From Armatimonas rosea (GTDB lineage Bacteria; Armatimonadota; Armatimonadia; Armatimonadales; Armatimonadaceae): a stretch of DNA of 64,000 nucleotides. The stretch is taken from positions 744,001-808,000 of the forward strand of contig NZ_JACHGW010000003.1 of assembly GCF_014202505.1 (NCBI RefSeq), in the 5' to 3' direction. The first letter of the stretch is position 1, and each line of letters opens with the position of its first letter. This document shows positions 28,951 through 38,833 of the stretch, piece by piece. The notes beneath the pieces were generated by a model. The model was given only the letters and a program-made list of their open reading frames with translations. It had not been told where the DNA came from and did no database searches. The position numbers were made by a program, and so were the translations under genes.

Positions 28951-28968
28951 CCGCTTCCGCGCTCAGGG

Positions 28969-29535
28969 CTATTCGGGATCAGGAAACTCCAGGCCATCGT
29001 AGAGGGCGGCGAGGGAGATTTCTATGTCTAGTGGTGGGATATATAGACTCCCAACAAGCGTCTCCCCGTCGTCCACCTGCCAGGCATCGTCTTTGCGACT
29101 CCAGCACTCCACTAAGATGCGGTTTTGTGAGACAAAGACAATAGCTTTCAGACCTGGCAGGCTCCGGTAGCGACGAAATTTTTCTCCCCGGTCAAAGGCC
29201 TCCGTGGACTCGGAGAGTATCTCAAAAACGACAGTCGGGTTGAGGATGGTGTCTCGGCGGGTGTTGTAGAAAAGCGGGGGCGAGCAGAGGATCAGGGCAT
29301 CGGGGTAGAAAAAACTCGCCCCGATCTGGACCTTGAGGCCCTCGGTGCGAACCCGGCACGGAGGCTTTAGTGCCGTCGCACAGGCAGTGACAAGGTTTGT
29401 CGCGAGCTGGTTGTGCTCATCCGACATCCCTGCCATGGCATAGATGCTCCCCGCGACATACTCATAGCGCTCCGGCTGCACCTTCTCCCAGGCTAGAAAC
29501 TCCTCAACGCTCCGTAGCTTTTCCGCCGTCGCCAT
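28969..29535 (-). CDS. Uma2 family (DUF820) putative endonuclease
   Basis: 188 aa from ATG 29535 (MATAEKL). Uma2 proteins have a PD-(D/E)XK-like core: here RYEYVAGSIYAMAG, FFYPDALILCSP (catalytic Asp region), NPTVVFEILSEST (Glu) and KFRRYRSLPGLKAIVFV (Lys/Arg region). The family is common in cyanobacteria and Armatimonadota-like genomes, usually with unknown biological role. TATAAT ends 6 nt before ATG 29535, supporting this start over 29550. Confidence 0.9.
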   Translation of the reverse strand: MATAEKLRSVEEFLAWEKVQPERYEYVAGSIYAMAGMSDEHNQLATNLVTACATALKPPCRVRTEGLKVQIGASFFYPDALILCSPPLFYNTRRDTILNPTVVFEILSESTEAFDRGEKFRRYRSLPGLKAIVFVSQNRILVECWSRKDDAWQVDDGETLVGSLYIPPLDIEISLAALYDGLEFPDPE

Positions 29536-29541
29536 AACGGC

Positions 29542-29547
29542 ATTATA
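29542..29547 (-). promoter_or_regulatory. -10 hexamer of the Uma2 gene
   Basis: Perfect TATAAT ending 6 nt before ATG 29535. Confidence 0.6.
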
Positions 29548-29630
29548 CACCTGTCCTACGACGGGTTCTACGGCAAGGGCTGGCGCTTTTCCGTGAGCGG
29601 ATTCAGCGCCAGCCCGAGCTTCCAGGAAGC

Positions 29631-31190
29631 TTACTGCTGTGAGTACTTGAGTAGGTACTTGCGGTTGGACTCGGCGTTCTTGACGAGCTCTTGACCATTG
29701 GGGATGCGCTTTGCAGCCGCGACCGCGCTATCGAGCCAGCGGAGGGCGTTGCGGGTAGCGACCGGGTTCATGGCGGGCTTGAGCCCTCGGTTCATCCCAA
29801 TCTGACGCACGTAGTAGTAGTGCCGAGCCATCGCGGCGGCGTAGGCGAGGGTGGGAATGGCTTGGGTGATGATCATTCCCTCGGAGGTCGGCTGGTTGTC
29901 GTAGGGAAGCGCTAGGGAGCCAGGAGGAACAGTGACACTGATCCCGTATTTCTTATTGAGAATCGAAATAAGCCGCATCTGTGGGGTCTCCTCCCAGGCG
30001 TCGATCCCAACATAGAGCGGAAGCTGAAGGTTCTGCGCACGCGGGGCATCTGGGGCGAGCGGTTCCAGGGGGACAAGCCAGAGCGTAGCGTAGTCCGCAC
30101 TTCCGCCGACATTGTGTGGGCCGCTGATGGAGAGATAGATCCGCCCTTGGTCGTCGCGGGTGTACTCAGGCTCGTCCTTGTGCAGAGGCTGATCGCGGAG
30201 ATTGACAGAGGCATGGAGGCCCGGCGTGGAGTGATCCGTGAGTGCTGTGTTGCCGAGCCAAGTACTGACTCTGAGCTGGAGATTGCCCTCCGTGTCGTAG
30301 GCGAGGACGGTCGGCTGAAGGACAATACCTTGCTGCGTGGCATCTATCGTAATTTCTCCTGCTTTGGGAAGCGCCTGAGCCCCATCAGGTAGGGCGACAT
30401 TGTAGGTGCAGGTCAGCTCCGCCTCGACAAACGTTTTCTTAATCGGCCCCTCATCGGGCTCCTGCGTTGGCCCATGGTCGTGCTCGTTCTGGGTTACCTG
30501 GTAGCGAATGGGGAGGTTGCTCTTGCGGTCCACCGAGAGCTCGGCGACGCGCTCGATATCGCCCGATACAATGTGGCTAATGAGCATGAGCTGTGGGCTT
30601 TGGGGGTTCCGGTAATCGACGGAGAGGCTGCTGAGATAGTCCCCGCCGATTCCCTCGAAGAAGTGCTCCCCCGGCTGGTTGGGATCGTCGCTGAGGGAGC
30701 TGGAGGGCAGCAGAATCGAGTAGGACTTGGGGCGCATGCGCACTTTGGGGAGCTTGCGGAGCCTGGTCTTTCCATTGTCAATCAAGACACTCTCCCCGAG
30801 CTGCTCGCGGTAGAAAAATGGCGATCGGCGGCCCCAGATCTCCCACTTCACTTTTTTCTCGTTGACGATACGCCAGCCGATAAAGTGCCAGGTGTTGGTA
30901 TGTGAGATCGCCTCCCGGACATCGCTGGCGGCGAAGCTGCGGGGGGTGAGAAAACGTGGCCCCGCCAGGAGGCCAATGCCTAGGGCGGTGGCGACCGTGA
31001 GAGCGCCAATTACAGAACGAGCCATGATGGGTTTCCTTTGAGGGGGGAGCGCGAGTGTGCCTGCCACTCGGTTGATTTGGGCGATATTTCGCTTGTAGGC
31101 ACGGCAGCCGGAGCAGCCCGCCAGGTGGAGCGTGAGTGCGAAAGTGCGCTGCCCTTCGCTCAGGGCAATGCGGGCGTTGTCACAGTGCAT
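29631..31190 (-). CDS. Membrane-anchored anti-sigma factor with large extracytoplasmic domain
   Basis: About 519 aa from ATG 31190. The N-terminus has an anti-sigma zinc-finger-like motif (MHCDNARIALSEG, then HLAGCSGCRAYKRN: Hx3Cx2C). One membrane segment follows (VIGALTVATALGIGLLAG), then a long extracytoplasmic region, beta-rich and not recognised (WGRRSPFFYREQLGESVLID; VLAYDTEGNLQLRVSTWLG). The gene starts inside the ECF sigma gene's 3' end (11-bp overlap) with AAGGA upstream, indicating coupled translation. It probably holds the sigma factor at the membrane. It is slightly more A+T-rich than its neighbours. Confidence 0.82.
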   Translation of the reverse strand: MHCDNARIALSEGQRTFALTLHLAGCSGCRAYKRNIAQINRVAGTLALPPQRKPIMARSVIGALTVATALGIGLLAGPRFLTPRSFAASDVREAISHTNTWHFIGWRIVNEKKVKWEIWGRRSPFFYREQLGESVLIDNGKTRLRKLPKVRMRPKSYSILLPSSSLSDDPNQPGEHFFEGIGGDYLSSLSVDYRNPQSPQLMLISHIVSGDIERVAELSVDRKSNLPIRYQVTQNEHDHGPTQEPDEGPIKKTFVEAELTCTYNVALPDGAQALPKAGEITIDATQQGIVLQPTVLAYDTEGNLQLRVSTWLGNTALTDHSTPGLHASVNLRDQPLHKDEPEYTRDDQGRIYLSISGPHNVGGSADYATLWLVPLEPLAPDAPRAQNLQLPLYVGIDAWEETPQMRLISILNKKYGISVTVPPGSLALPYDNQPTSEGMIITQAIPTLAYAAAMARHYYYVRQIGMNRGLKPAMNPVATRNALRWLDSAVAAAKRIPNGQELVKNAESNRKYLLKYSQQ

Positions 31191-31785
31191 GGGGAGTTCC
31201 TTTCGTGGTCGGACAGCCACCCTCACAGGCGGTTTCGTGGGTGATCAGGGGAGCGAGCTTGGCATAGAGGAGGCGGGTCGCCGTGCCTAGGCGAGACTGC
31301 ACCGTTCCCAGGGGAATCTCCAGCAACTCTGCCACTTCTTTATAGCGAAACCCCTCCACCCGGATGAGCACAAAGACACTGCGATAGTACTCCGGGAGCT
31401 GGGCGATCGCTGCCTCCAGAGCGTCCTGTGCCTCAACCTGAGAGAGCAAGGCGAAGGGATCACTCAAGGGCGCAGCAGGCTCAAAGCTCTCCTCAAGCAG
31501 AGTGGTCGGGAGGTTCTTTTGCTGGCGACGCAGGGTGCCGTACTGCCGGAAGGCGATCCCACAGAGCCAGGTGGAGAACGCTCCCCGACCCTTCCACTGG
31601 TCCAGCTTCTCATAGGCAATGACCACCGTTTCCTGCAAGAGGTCCTCGGTCTCGGTCGCATTGCCCGTGAGCCGCCGTAGCATTCCCTCCACTCGGGGGC
31701 GGTGCCTTGCCAGGAGCACCTCCAACGCCCGCGGATCGCCTTTTCTTGCTTTATGAACCTGCCAGGTATCGGAGTTCCAGATCAT
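31180..31785 (-). CDS. ECF-type RNA polymerase sigma factor
   Basis: 201 aa. Sigma region 2 (LLARHRPRVEGMLRRLTGN, ATETEDLLQETVVIAYEKL, FSTWLCGIAFRQ) and region 4 (LPEYYRSVFVLIRVEGFRYK, VAELLEIPLGTVQSRLG). It is followed by its overlapping anti-sigma gene. An inverted repeat CTGTC-CT-GACAG lies 9 nt upstream of the start and might be part of an autoregulated promoter. Confidence 0.93.
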   Translation of the reverse strand: MIWNSDTWQVHKARKGDPRALEVLLARHRPRVEGMLRRLTGNATETEDLLQETVVIAYEKLDQWKGRGAFSTWLCGIAFRQYGTLRRQQKNLPTTLLEESFEPAAPLSDPFALLSQVEAQDALEAAIAQLPEYYRSVFVLIRVEGFRYKEVAELLEIPLGTVQSRLGTATRLLYAKLAPLITHETACEGGCPTTKGTPHAL

Positions 31786-31793
31786 TGATTTCG

Positions 31794-31805
31794 CTGTCCT
31801 GACAG
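31794..31805. promoter_or_regulatory. Small inverted repeat upstream of the ECF sigma gene
   Basis: CTGTC and GACAG arms with a 2-nt spacer, 9 nt before the sigma gene ATG. The position suits an operator or promoter element; no sigma-70 hexamers are obvious here. Confidence 0.3.
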
Positions 31806-31904
31806 TAAGTAGCAGGCAAGCCCCGTTTGTTCGCAGATCCCAAAAAATAATGTCGCGGAGCGACTTTGTGGCCGCAGGTCAGGAGCGAAGCGCGCCCGCC
31901 TCGT

Positions 31905-34487
31905 TCATGAGGCCTGGGCGATGAGCTTCGCCACTAACGCCGTCCAGCCGGTCTGATGGCTCGCTCCGAGGCCGCGGCCCGTGTCGCCGTGGAAGTACTC
32001 GTGGAAGAGGTAGTGCGGGTGGCTGTCGGGGCGCTGGATCAGCGAGATAAGGCGCTGCGAGAGGTCTGTGGCGACCGCCCAGAGGTCGTTGTCGTTGTAG
32101 AGGAAGCTCTTGCCGTAGGCGTAGTCGAACTTCTGGAGCGACTCGATCAGGAGATAGTTCAGCGGCATCCAGAGCGGCCCGCGCCAGTTGGAGTTGCCGC
32201 CAAACATCCCGCTGGTCGAGTCGCCGGGATCGTAGGCGACCCGGTAGGTCTGGCTTCCGACTGTCAGCCGGAACGGGTGCGAGCGGTGCCACGCCGAGAG
32301 CGAGCGGATGCCATAGGGCGAGAGGAACTCTTCTGGGTCGAGTGCCCGCTTTAGGACTCGGCGCAGGCGCTCCTGCCCGACCAGCGAGAAGATCACCCGC
32401 TCGCTCTGTCCGGGATCGGCGAGGTGGGCCACTTCCTGACACAGCTCCGGCTTGTGCGCCATAAACCACTTGAGCCGCTTCGTAAAGTCAGGGACACGCT
32501 TTAGGGTCTCGCTATCGAAGCTCTCCACCGCAAAGAGGGGAATCAGCCCGACAATCGAGCGCACGGGGAGCCGGTGTGTCGAGCCATCGGGGAGGCGCAG
32601 GGCATCGTAGAACCAGCCATCGTCTTCGTCCCAGAGCACCCCCGAGTGGTTAAATGCATGGGCGATATAGACAAAGTGCTCGGCGAACTTGGTGGCGACA
32701 TCTTCATAGGTCGGATCGGTCTTGCACAGCTCCAGCGCGATCGCCAGCATGTTCAGGCAGAACATCGCCATCCACGCCGTGCCATCGCACTGCTCCAGGG
32801 TTCCTCCGGTCGGGAGCGGCGCGCTCCGGTCGAAGACCCCGATATTGTCCAGCCCTAGAAAGCCGCCTTCAAAGAGGTTGTTGTCCTGGGCGTCCTTGCG
32901 GTTGACCCACCACGTGAAGTTGATCAGTAGCTTGTGGAAGATCCGCTCCAGAAACACCGTGTCGCCGGGCTCATCGCGCCCCTTACCCTGCTTCTTGCGC
33001 TCGATCTTGTAGACACGTAGTGCCGCCCAGGCATGGACCGGCGGGTTCACATCGCCAAAGGCCCACTCGTAGGCGGGGAGCTGGCCGCTCGGATGCATGT
33101 ACCACTCTCGGCAGAGCAGGAGGAGCTGGTGCTTGGCAAACTCGGGGTCGATTAGCGCGAAGGGGATCGTGTGGAAGGCCGTGTCCCACGCGGCAAACCA
33201 GGGGTACTCCCAGCAGTCCGGCATCGAGAGGATATCGGCCGCATTAAATGTCCGCCAAGCACTGTTACGCCCGGATTTTCTCTGCCCGGGCGGCGGCGGC
33301 TGACCGGGGTCACCATCGAGCCACTGGTCCACATCCAGGCGGTAGAACTGCTTGCTCCAGATCAGCCCCGCAAAGGCCTCACGCTGCACCTGCTTCTGCT
33401 CCGCAGTCGCGCTTGCCGGAGCGAGCGTGTCGTAGAATGCGTCCGCTTCTTGCCGACGCTGTGCCAGTACAAGTGCTGTTGCCTCTGGCTCCCAGAGCGG
33501 CGGTGCTTCTTGAAGCGTGTTGGGCTCTGCCTGTCGGCGCAGACGGAGCCAAAGAGACTTACTTGCGTTTGCGGGAACCAGGAGCTGCTCGACCAGGCAG
33601 GCTTTGGTCCCGCGCTCTCGACTCTCACAGGCATTGTCCTGAGCGTGTAGGAGTTGATCCCCGAAGGCGTCTTTCTTGTTCTGGGTGCTCTCTAGTGTTC
33701 CCCAGAGGAGCTGGGTATTGCTCTCATTGTGAGTCAGCCACAGCGCCGATGGATGCGCGGCTTCGAGGGTGTAGGTACCTAGCCTCTGGTGCTGTGCCAG
33801 GAAAATAGAGTCACTGAGGCGCGTGATCTCAGGGCGTGGGGTGTTCTTGCCCCAGCTCCAGCGGTTGCGGAACCAGAGGGTGGGGAGGAGCCAGAGCGGC
33901 GCATCTTCCGGCCCCGCATTAAATGCCGTGATACAGACCACGATATCGTCGATTCCCGCCTTGGCGTACTCCACGGTGATATCGAAGTAGCGCTTCTCGG
34001 CGAAGATGCCTGTGTCTTCTAGCTCGAACTCCGTGGCGTGGGGGTCGTGCTTGCGGCGGGCGTTCTCCTCGATCAGCTGTGCGTAGGGGAAGGCGCGCTG
34101 GGGATAGCGATAGACATACTTCAGGTAGCTATGGCTGGGGGTGGCATCGGCGTACCAGTAGAGCTCCTTGACATCCTCGCCGTGGTTGCCCTCACCATTG
34201 GTGAGCCCAAAGAGGCGCTCCTTGAGGATGGGGTCCTGGCCGTTCCAGAGGGCGAGCGCAAAGCAGAGGCGCTGGCGGATGTCCGAGATGCCCGCGAGAC
34301 CGTCCTCACCCCAGCGGTAGGCGCGGCTCCGGGCATGGTCGTGGGGGAAGTAGTCCCACGCGGAGCCGTCGGGGCTGTAGTCCTCGCGCACCGTGCCCCA
34401 CTGCCGCTCGGCCAGGTAGGGGCCCCAGAGCCGCCAGGTGTCGGCGTCTTGCGCCTGCTCGGCGAGTCGTCTCTCCTCGGTGGTCAT
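31905..34487 (-). CDS. GH63-like glucosidase
   Basis: About 860 aa from ATG 34487. The long (alpha/alpha)6 C-terminal region matches the bacterial GH63-type (mannosyl-oligosaccharide-glucosidase-like) enzymes: opening WRLWGPYLAERQWGTVREDY, then WAFGDVNPPVHAWAAL, FLGLDNIGVFDRSAPLP, DEDDGWFYDAL, and GNSNWRGPLWMPLNYLLIE near the end, with catalytic acids in these loops. No signal peptide is present. TACAAT ends 5 nt before ATG 34487, which favours it over ATG 34508. The substrate is probably an alpha-glucoside or mannosylglycerate-like compound. Confidence 0.85.
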   Translation of the reverse strand: MTTEERRLAEQAQDADTWRLWGPYLAERQWGTVREDYSPDGSAWDYFPHDHARSRAYRWGEDGLAGISDIRQRLCFALALWNGQDPILKERLFGLTNGEGNHGEDVKELYWYADATPSHSYLKYVYRYPQRAFPYAQLIEENARRKHDPHATEFELEDTGIFAEKRYFDITVEYAKAGIDDIVVCITAFNAGPEDAPLWLLPTLWFRNRWSWGKNTPRPEITRLSDSIFLAQHQRLGTYTLEAAHPSALWLTHNESNTQLLWGTLESTQNKKDAFGDQLLHAQDNACESRERGTKACLVEQLLVPANASKSLWLRLRRQAEPNTLQEAPPLWEPEATALVLAQRRQEADAFYDTLAPASATAEQKQVQREAFAGLIWSKQFYRLDVDQWLDGDPGQPPPPGQRKSGRNSAWRTFNAADILSMPDCWEYPWFAAWDTAFHTIPFALIDPEFAKHQLLLLCREWYMHPSGQLPAYEWAFGDVNPPVHAWAALRVYKIERKKQGKGRDEPGDTVFLERIFHKLLINFTWWVNRKDAQDNNLFEGGFLGLDNIGVFDRSAPLPTGGTLEQCDGTAWMAMFCLNMLAIALELCKTDPTYEDVATKFAEHFVYIAHAFNHSGVLWDEDDGWFYDALRLPDGSTHRLPVRSIVGLIPLFAVESFDSETLKRVPDFTKRLKWFMAHKPELCQEVAHLADPGQSERVIFSLVGQERLRRVLKRALDPEEFLSPYGIRSLSAWHRSHPFRLTVGSQTYRVAYDPGDSTSGMFGGNSNWRGPLWMPLNYLLIESLQKFDYAYGKSFLYNDNDLWAVATDLSQRLISLIQRPDSHPHYLFHEYFHGDTGRGLGASHQTGWTALVAKLIAQAS

Positions 34488-34492
34488 GGAAA

Positions 34493-34498
34493 ATTGTA
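34493..34498 (-). promoter_or_regulatory. -10 hexamer of the GH63-like gene
   Basis: TACAAT preceded by GA, ending 5 nt before ATG 34487; it lies inside the longer reading frame and so argues against ATG 34508. Confidence 0.5.
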
Positions 34499-34578
34499 TC
34501 AGCTTCATTAAAAATCCGAGCGCATGTGGAAGAAGTAACTAGCCAAATAATGGATATTTAATGGAGCAGGGGGAAACA

Positions 34579-35472
34579 ATGTTTCACGCAGTCAATCACT
34601 TTGGGATTCGGCTACTCGCCTCGGTCGCAGAACAGCAGAGTGAGGCACGTTTTACGCTTGCCCCGCCCGCACTCTATCTACCGCTCACCATGCTCAAGAG
34701 TGTGGCATCCGGGGCGACACGCCAGGGCTTGAGCCGCGCCTTGGAGACCGATGAGAAGCTCAGCGAGGACGAGCGCGAGCGCCGGATTCGTCTCCTGCGT
34801 AGCCTTGTGAGTACCAGCCCTGTGAACTTTGAGGCCTCACTTCTCAGCCGTGGGCAACGGGCGTTCTCCCCAGGGTTCATGCGACGAGCCCAAGAGACCT
34901 ATGGGGTGCCTGTGGTCACCGACGAAGGCAACCTTCCGCTGCGCTTGCTCTTGCGCCTCAGTGCGACTGTCAACCTGACGGGCGCGGTACACCACCTTCG
35001 CGATGGCAAGGTGCTGGGGTACCGGCTCCCGGCGGAGAACGGGCTGGCACTCACCCTCTTGGTTCCTCCGCGTGCGGCGTTCTGGCAGGCCAGGAACCGG
35101 CCGCTGCTGGAGCTCCTGAAGGGCCTCGACCCCGACACGCTCAACCTCTGGAGGGAGCGGCTCAGTGCCACCGAGGCGAGTACGACTCCCATCCCACCCC
35201 TCCCGGAGATCTCGGAGAATATCGACCTGATGGCGCGGCTGAAGGCACTCGATCTGGGGCCGGCGCTGACACCTGCAGCAGACTTCTCCCTGATGATGGT
35301 TGCCAGTGAGGCACCGCACCTTGCGGGGATGCGGCAGTCGCTCCAGCTCCAGCTAACCGGCGGGAAGGCGCTTCCCACCCGCGCTGCGGACCCGATGGTC
35401 TGGTGGCTAGAGCACGAGCCCAGCGGCGTGATGCTCGCGCTGGGCTATGGTGGTGGTTCGGTGCGGGACTAG
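34579..35472 (+). CDS. Serpin-like protein lacking a recognisable reactive-centre loop
   Basis: 297 aa from ATG 34579, which has GGGGG 7 nt upstream (ATG 34561 adds 6 residues). Serpin landmarks: [14 protein letters not shown] (helix A), [31 protein letters not shown] (helices B-C), [15 protein letters not shown] (strands s2B-s3B), and a C-terminal [19 protein letters not shown] like the canonical end strand. It is about 80 residues shorter than a typical serpin. Where the hinge (E-x-G-T-E-A) and reactive loop should precede the last strands, only a short segment ([16 protein letters not shown]) is found, so trap-type protease inhibition is unlikely. No signal peptide. Its stop overlaps the convergent APC gene by 4 bp. 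Confidence 0.72.
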   Translation: MFHAVNHFGIRLLASVAEQQSEARFTLAPPALYLPLTMLKSVASGATRQGLSRALETDEKLSEDERERRIRLLRSLVSTSPVNFEASLLSRGQRAFSPGFMRRAQETYGVPVVTDEGNLPLRLLLRLSATVNLTGAVHHLRDGKVLGYRLPAENGLALTLLVPPRAAFWQARNRPLLELLKGLDPDTLNLWRERLSATEASTTPIPPLPEISENIDLMARLKALDLGPALTPAADFSLMMVASEAPHLAGMRQSLQLQLTGGKALPTRAADPMVWWLEHEPSGVMLALGYGGGSVRD

Positions 35473-37715
35473 CCGGCCGCGTGGACAATCGGGCGCTTGC
35501 TGGGGTCCGATTGGTTGCGGCGTAGGATCTCGTGGGTGAGTGGCGCGATATCGCCCTCCCCAAAGATCACAAAGCGCAGCAAGAAGAGCATCGGGTTGGA
35601 CTCGATCCAGTTGAAGTAGACATGCGGGCGGCGCTTGTGGCGCTTCTGCACCTCCAGCAAGACTGCGGCGATCGCATTGGGAACCGCGACTCCGTGGCAG
35701 CGCAGCACCCAGAAGCCTCCGACATCCACGCCCTCCACCCGTAGGGTCGAGGAGAACGACGACGAGTCGGGGACATAGACCTCGAGAAATGCCCAGCGCT
35801 CGGCCTCTCCGAAGTGGTGGGTCCAGGCGGCCTCGCGGATCGCGGTCGAGTACTCGGCGGCATCGCGCTCATCGGGGTGGTTGGCGATAAAGCGCACCTC
35901 ACCCTGCTTGGCCATCTCCACCAGCATCCGCTCCGCACTCTCGTCGAACTCGATCTTATCGACACGGAGCTCCGTGGTGCGCCAGACACGGGAGATCAGG
36001 GAGAGGATAATAATCACCCCGATAAAGAAGCTCGCGATCTTGAGACCATCGCTACGCTCGACAATATTGATCACCGTGGTGTAGGCAAAGATCGCCGTGA
36101 TGACCCCAAAGGCGACCTTGAGCCCTTTCTGGCCCGCCCGGTGCGCTGCGATAGTCACCGCGACCGCGGCACTGGTCATCAGCACCAGCACTCCTGTGGC
36201 GTAGGCACCGCCTTGGGCATCGACATCGGCCTGGAAGATCAGGGTCACGACGACCGCCAGGACCATGTAGACCACCACGAGGGGCCGGTTGGCGCGGGTC
36301 CACTCGGGGGCCATGCCGTAGCGGGGGAGATACCGGGGGACGATATTGAGTAGGCCGGCCATGGCGCTGGCCCCGGCAAACCAGAGGATCAGGATGGTCG
36401 AGATGTCGTAGAGGGTCCCAAAGCCGTCCCCGAAGAACTTCTGGGCGAGAAAGGCGAGAGCACGGCCATTGGCACTGCCGCCCTTCTTGAGTGCACTGAT
36501 CTTGACAAAGCCCGGCTTGTCTTTATCGTCTTCAAAGTGCACATGGACCATGTCGGTGTCCATCCCATTGACGGGCACTTGGACATCGATCTCGCTCTCG
36601 CCATTGAGGTACTTCTCGATGGGGACCGCGACTGTCCAGACCGGCTCCTTGACATAGGCGCTGTCGGGGTGGACCGACATCAGGACGGTTCCCGCGGGCT
36701 GGTTCTTCATCCCTGCGAGCTGGCTCTTCTCAACACTCTTCTCCGCGACCAGCTTCGGGTAGAACTCATGGGCGGGGATAAGGAGCGCGGCCACAAAGCT
36801 GGAGGCGATGAGATAGATACTCATGATCGCCGCAGCGGAGAGGAGCAGCTTGCGCGTATTGGCGACCCGTCCCACCGGATTGGCCTCGGTATCGTCCTTG
36901 CCGCCCTCCACCAAGGGCATGACGGCAACCCCTGTCTCAAAGCCCGAGAGCCCCAGGGCGAGCTTGGGAAAGAGGCCGAGCGCAGCGAGCAGGATCAGCC
37001 CGATACTGCCATGCACCGCGAAGGGCTTGCCAAAGAGCGCAGGGGCCGCCGCCATGAGCATGGCCTGGAAGTCGGCCTGGTGCTTGGGGAGGTCGGAGAG
37101 CAGGAGCATGACGCCCTTACCGACCACGATGGCATTGAGAGTGAGGTAGGTCAGGGTCAGCACCACCGCGATTCCCACCGCCTCTTTGAAGCCACGCAGG
37201 AAGACCGCCCCCAGCAGCAGGATCAGTCCCAAGGTGATGCCGACCTGCCAGAGTGTCGGGTTGTGCTCCATGAAGTGCGCGACAAAGTGGTTCTCTCGCA
37301 CGTGGGCGGCGGCATCGGCGGCGGAGAGGGTGATGGTGATGATGAAGTCGGTGGCCACAAACCCCAGCAGGATCAGCACAAAGATCTTGCTGGTCCAGCT
37401 CTTGAGGAGCGCCTCCAGCATCGAGATCGAGCCCTCACCGTGGGGGCTCTCTTGTGCGACACGCCGGTAGATCGGGAAGGCTCCCAGTAGGGTGAGGAGC
37501 ACGAGGACAATGGTGGCGATGGGGGAGATCGCACCTGCCGCGAGGAAGGCGATTCCGGGCTGGTAGCCCAGAGTGGAGAAGTAGTCGACTCCCGTCAGAC
37601 ACATGACCTGCCACCAGGGATGGGGCTTGTGTCCTGGCTCGTGCTCTTCTTCAAAGGCGCCCTCGACATTCGAGACATAGCCCTCTAAAAACCACTTTTT
37701 AAACTTACTGTTCAT
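35469..37715 (-). CDS. APC-superfamily amino-acid permease with C-terminal cytosolic domain
   Basis: 748 aa. The N-terminal part has the APC first helices ([40 protein letters not shown]) and about a dozen membrane segments, with a soluble insert at about residues 305-400 ([20 protein letters not shown]). The last roughly 170 residues are soluble and cytosolic ([38 protein letters not shown]). The substrate is not predictable. It overlaps the upstream btpA-like gene by 4 bp, so they form an operon. Confidence 0.88.
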   Translation of the reverse strand: MNSKFKKWFLEGYVSNVEGAFEEEHEPGHKPHPWWQVMCLTGVDYFSTLGYQPGIAFLAAGAISPIATIVLVLLTLLGAFPIYRRVAQESPHGEGSISMLEALLKSWTSKIFVLILLGFVATDFIITITLSAADAAAHVRENHFVAHFMEHNPTLWQVGITLGLILLLGAVFLRGFKEAVGIAVVLTLTYLTLNAIVVGKGVMLLLSDLPKHQADFQAMLMAAAPALFGKPFAVHGSIGLILLAALGLFPKLALGLSGFETGVAVMPLVEGGKDDTEANPVGRVANTRKLLLSAAAIMSIYLIASSFVAALLIPAHEFYPKLVAEKSVEKSQLAGMKNQPAGTVLMSVHPDSAYVKEPVWTVAVPIEKYLNGESEIDVQVPVNGMDTDMVHVHFEDDKDKPGFVKISALKKGGSANGRALAFLAQKFFGDGFGTLYDISTILILWFAGASAMAGLLNIVPRYLPRYGMAPEWTRANRPLVVVYMVLAVVVTLIFQADVDAQGGAYATGVLVLMTSAAVAVTIAAHRAGQKGLKVAFGVITAIFAYTTVINIVERSDGLKIASFFIGVIIILSLISRVWRTTELRVDKIEFDESAERMLVEMAKQGEVRFIANHPDERDAAEYSTAIREAAWTHHFGEAERWAFLEVYVPDSSSFSSTLRVEGVDVGGFWVLRCHGVAVPNAIAAVLLEVQKRHKRRPHVYFNWIESNPMLFLLRFVIFGEGDIAPLTHEILRRNQSDPSKRPIVHAAG

Positions 37716-38518
37716 CGCATGATTGCTTTCAACACGCGGACTTTTTCGGGATCGACGGGCGAGTCCACGGCACCCACTTTTAAGCTACTGCCCACGATCG
37801 CCCCTGCCGCACCGGCCTGAAGTAGCGCGGTCGCGGTTGCCTCGCCAAAGCCGCTTCCGACCAAGACGGGGACTCCCGGAACTGCCTGGGCGACCGCCGC
37901 CACATCCGACACGCTGGTTCCGCTGCCGGTTGCACTGCCGCTGACGATCAGCGCATCGGCCATGCCACGAAGCACGGCGTCCTTGGCGGCATCTTGGATG
38001 GTCTGGGTGCCATCGCCGAGCTGCGCGGCGTGCTTGACAAAGACATCGGTGAAGATCTGGATGTGCTCGGCCCCGAGCTGCTTGCGGTAGAGAATCCCCT
38101 CACGGGCCGCGCCCTCGATAATGCCCTGGTCGGTGACCGCCGCGCCCACCCAGACATTGACCCGGACAAACTGCGCCCCGACAATATGAGCGATCGCCAG
38201 TGCGCCTTTAGCATCGTTGCGCAGGCAGTTGATCCCCAGTGGAGTGTTTGGGGCCGCCTCACGGACCACTAGCGCCGCACGGGTGAGCGCGGCGAGGGTG
38301 TGGGGTGGGACGCTATCCTTGGCGAAGGGAGCATCGAAGAAGTTCTCCACCATGATCGCGTCCACGCCACCGGCTACCAGCGCCCGCGCATCGGCGTCCG
38401 CGCGGCTCAGCACGCCCGCGAAGTCGCCGCGATCCCGCGGGCTCCCCGGCAGTGGCCCGAGGTGTACCATTCCAATAAGGCGCTTGGACGCCCAGAAGTC
38501 TTTAAGCACGGAGGACAT
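37712..38518 (-). CDS. BtpA/SgcQ family TIM-barrel protein
   Basis: About 268 aa from ATG 38518 (an in-frame TTG at 38530 adds four residues). Signature stretches: [80 protein letters not shown]. Cyanobacterial BtpA affects photosystem I stability and SgcQ is a sugar-operon protein; the molecular role is unknown, and no photosystem genes are visible here. It is translationally coupled to the downstream permease (4-bp overlap). Confidence 0.9.
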   Translation of the reverse strand: MSSVLKDFWASKRLIGMVHLGPLPGSPRDRGDFAGVLSRADADARALVAGGVDAIMVENFFDAPFAKDSVPPHTLAALTRAALVVREAAPNTPLGINCLRNDAKGALAIAHIVGAQFVRVNVWVGAAVTDQGIIEGAAREGILYRKQLGAEHIQIFTDVFVKHAAQLGDGTQTIQDAAKDAVLRGMADALIVSGSATGSGTSVSDVAAVAQAVPGVPVLVGSGFGEATATALLQAGAAGAIVGSSLKVGAVDSPVDPEKVRVLKAIMR

Positions 38519-38578
38519 TGTAGCGCACAATTCTGGTCATCGGATAAAATAAAGGACCGTTGTCTTGGAGATTAGATC

Positions 38579-38797
38579 ATGACTATCGAAACGGAAGCGG
38601 AACGCGATGCGGCACTTCTTCGAGCGATGCGCCTGAAGGAATACCTTGCCTCTTTACCTCCAACAGAGGATGCTTGGGAGAAACACTGTCGCTGGGCAAC
38701 GCAGGCGACTGTCTTTAATCTTGAAGAAGATATTGAGGAGTTTGAGTACCATGCTCGGCAGAAGCGTGAAAAACTCCCTCTGACTTCTGGTTCGTGA
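38579..38797 (+). CDS. Small hypothetical protein
   Basis: 72 aa, charged and helical (ERDAALLRAMRLKEYLASLP; FNLEEDIEEFEYHARQKREK). GGAG lies 9 nt before the ATG and the region is A+T-richer than its flanks. No toxin neighbour is present. It resembles small antitoxin or regulatory peptides in size and charge only. Confidence 0.55.
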   Translation: MTIETEAERDAALLRAMRLKEYLASLPPTEDAWEKHCRWATQATVFNLEEDIEEFEYHARQKREKLPLTSGS

Positions 38798-38833
38798 GGA
38801 GGACGACTGTGGGGCTGTGACGAACCGTAGGGC

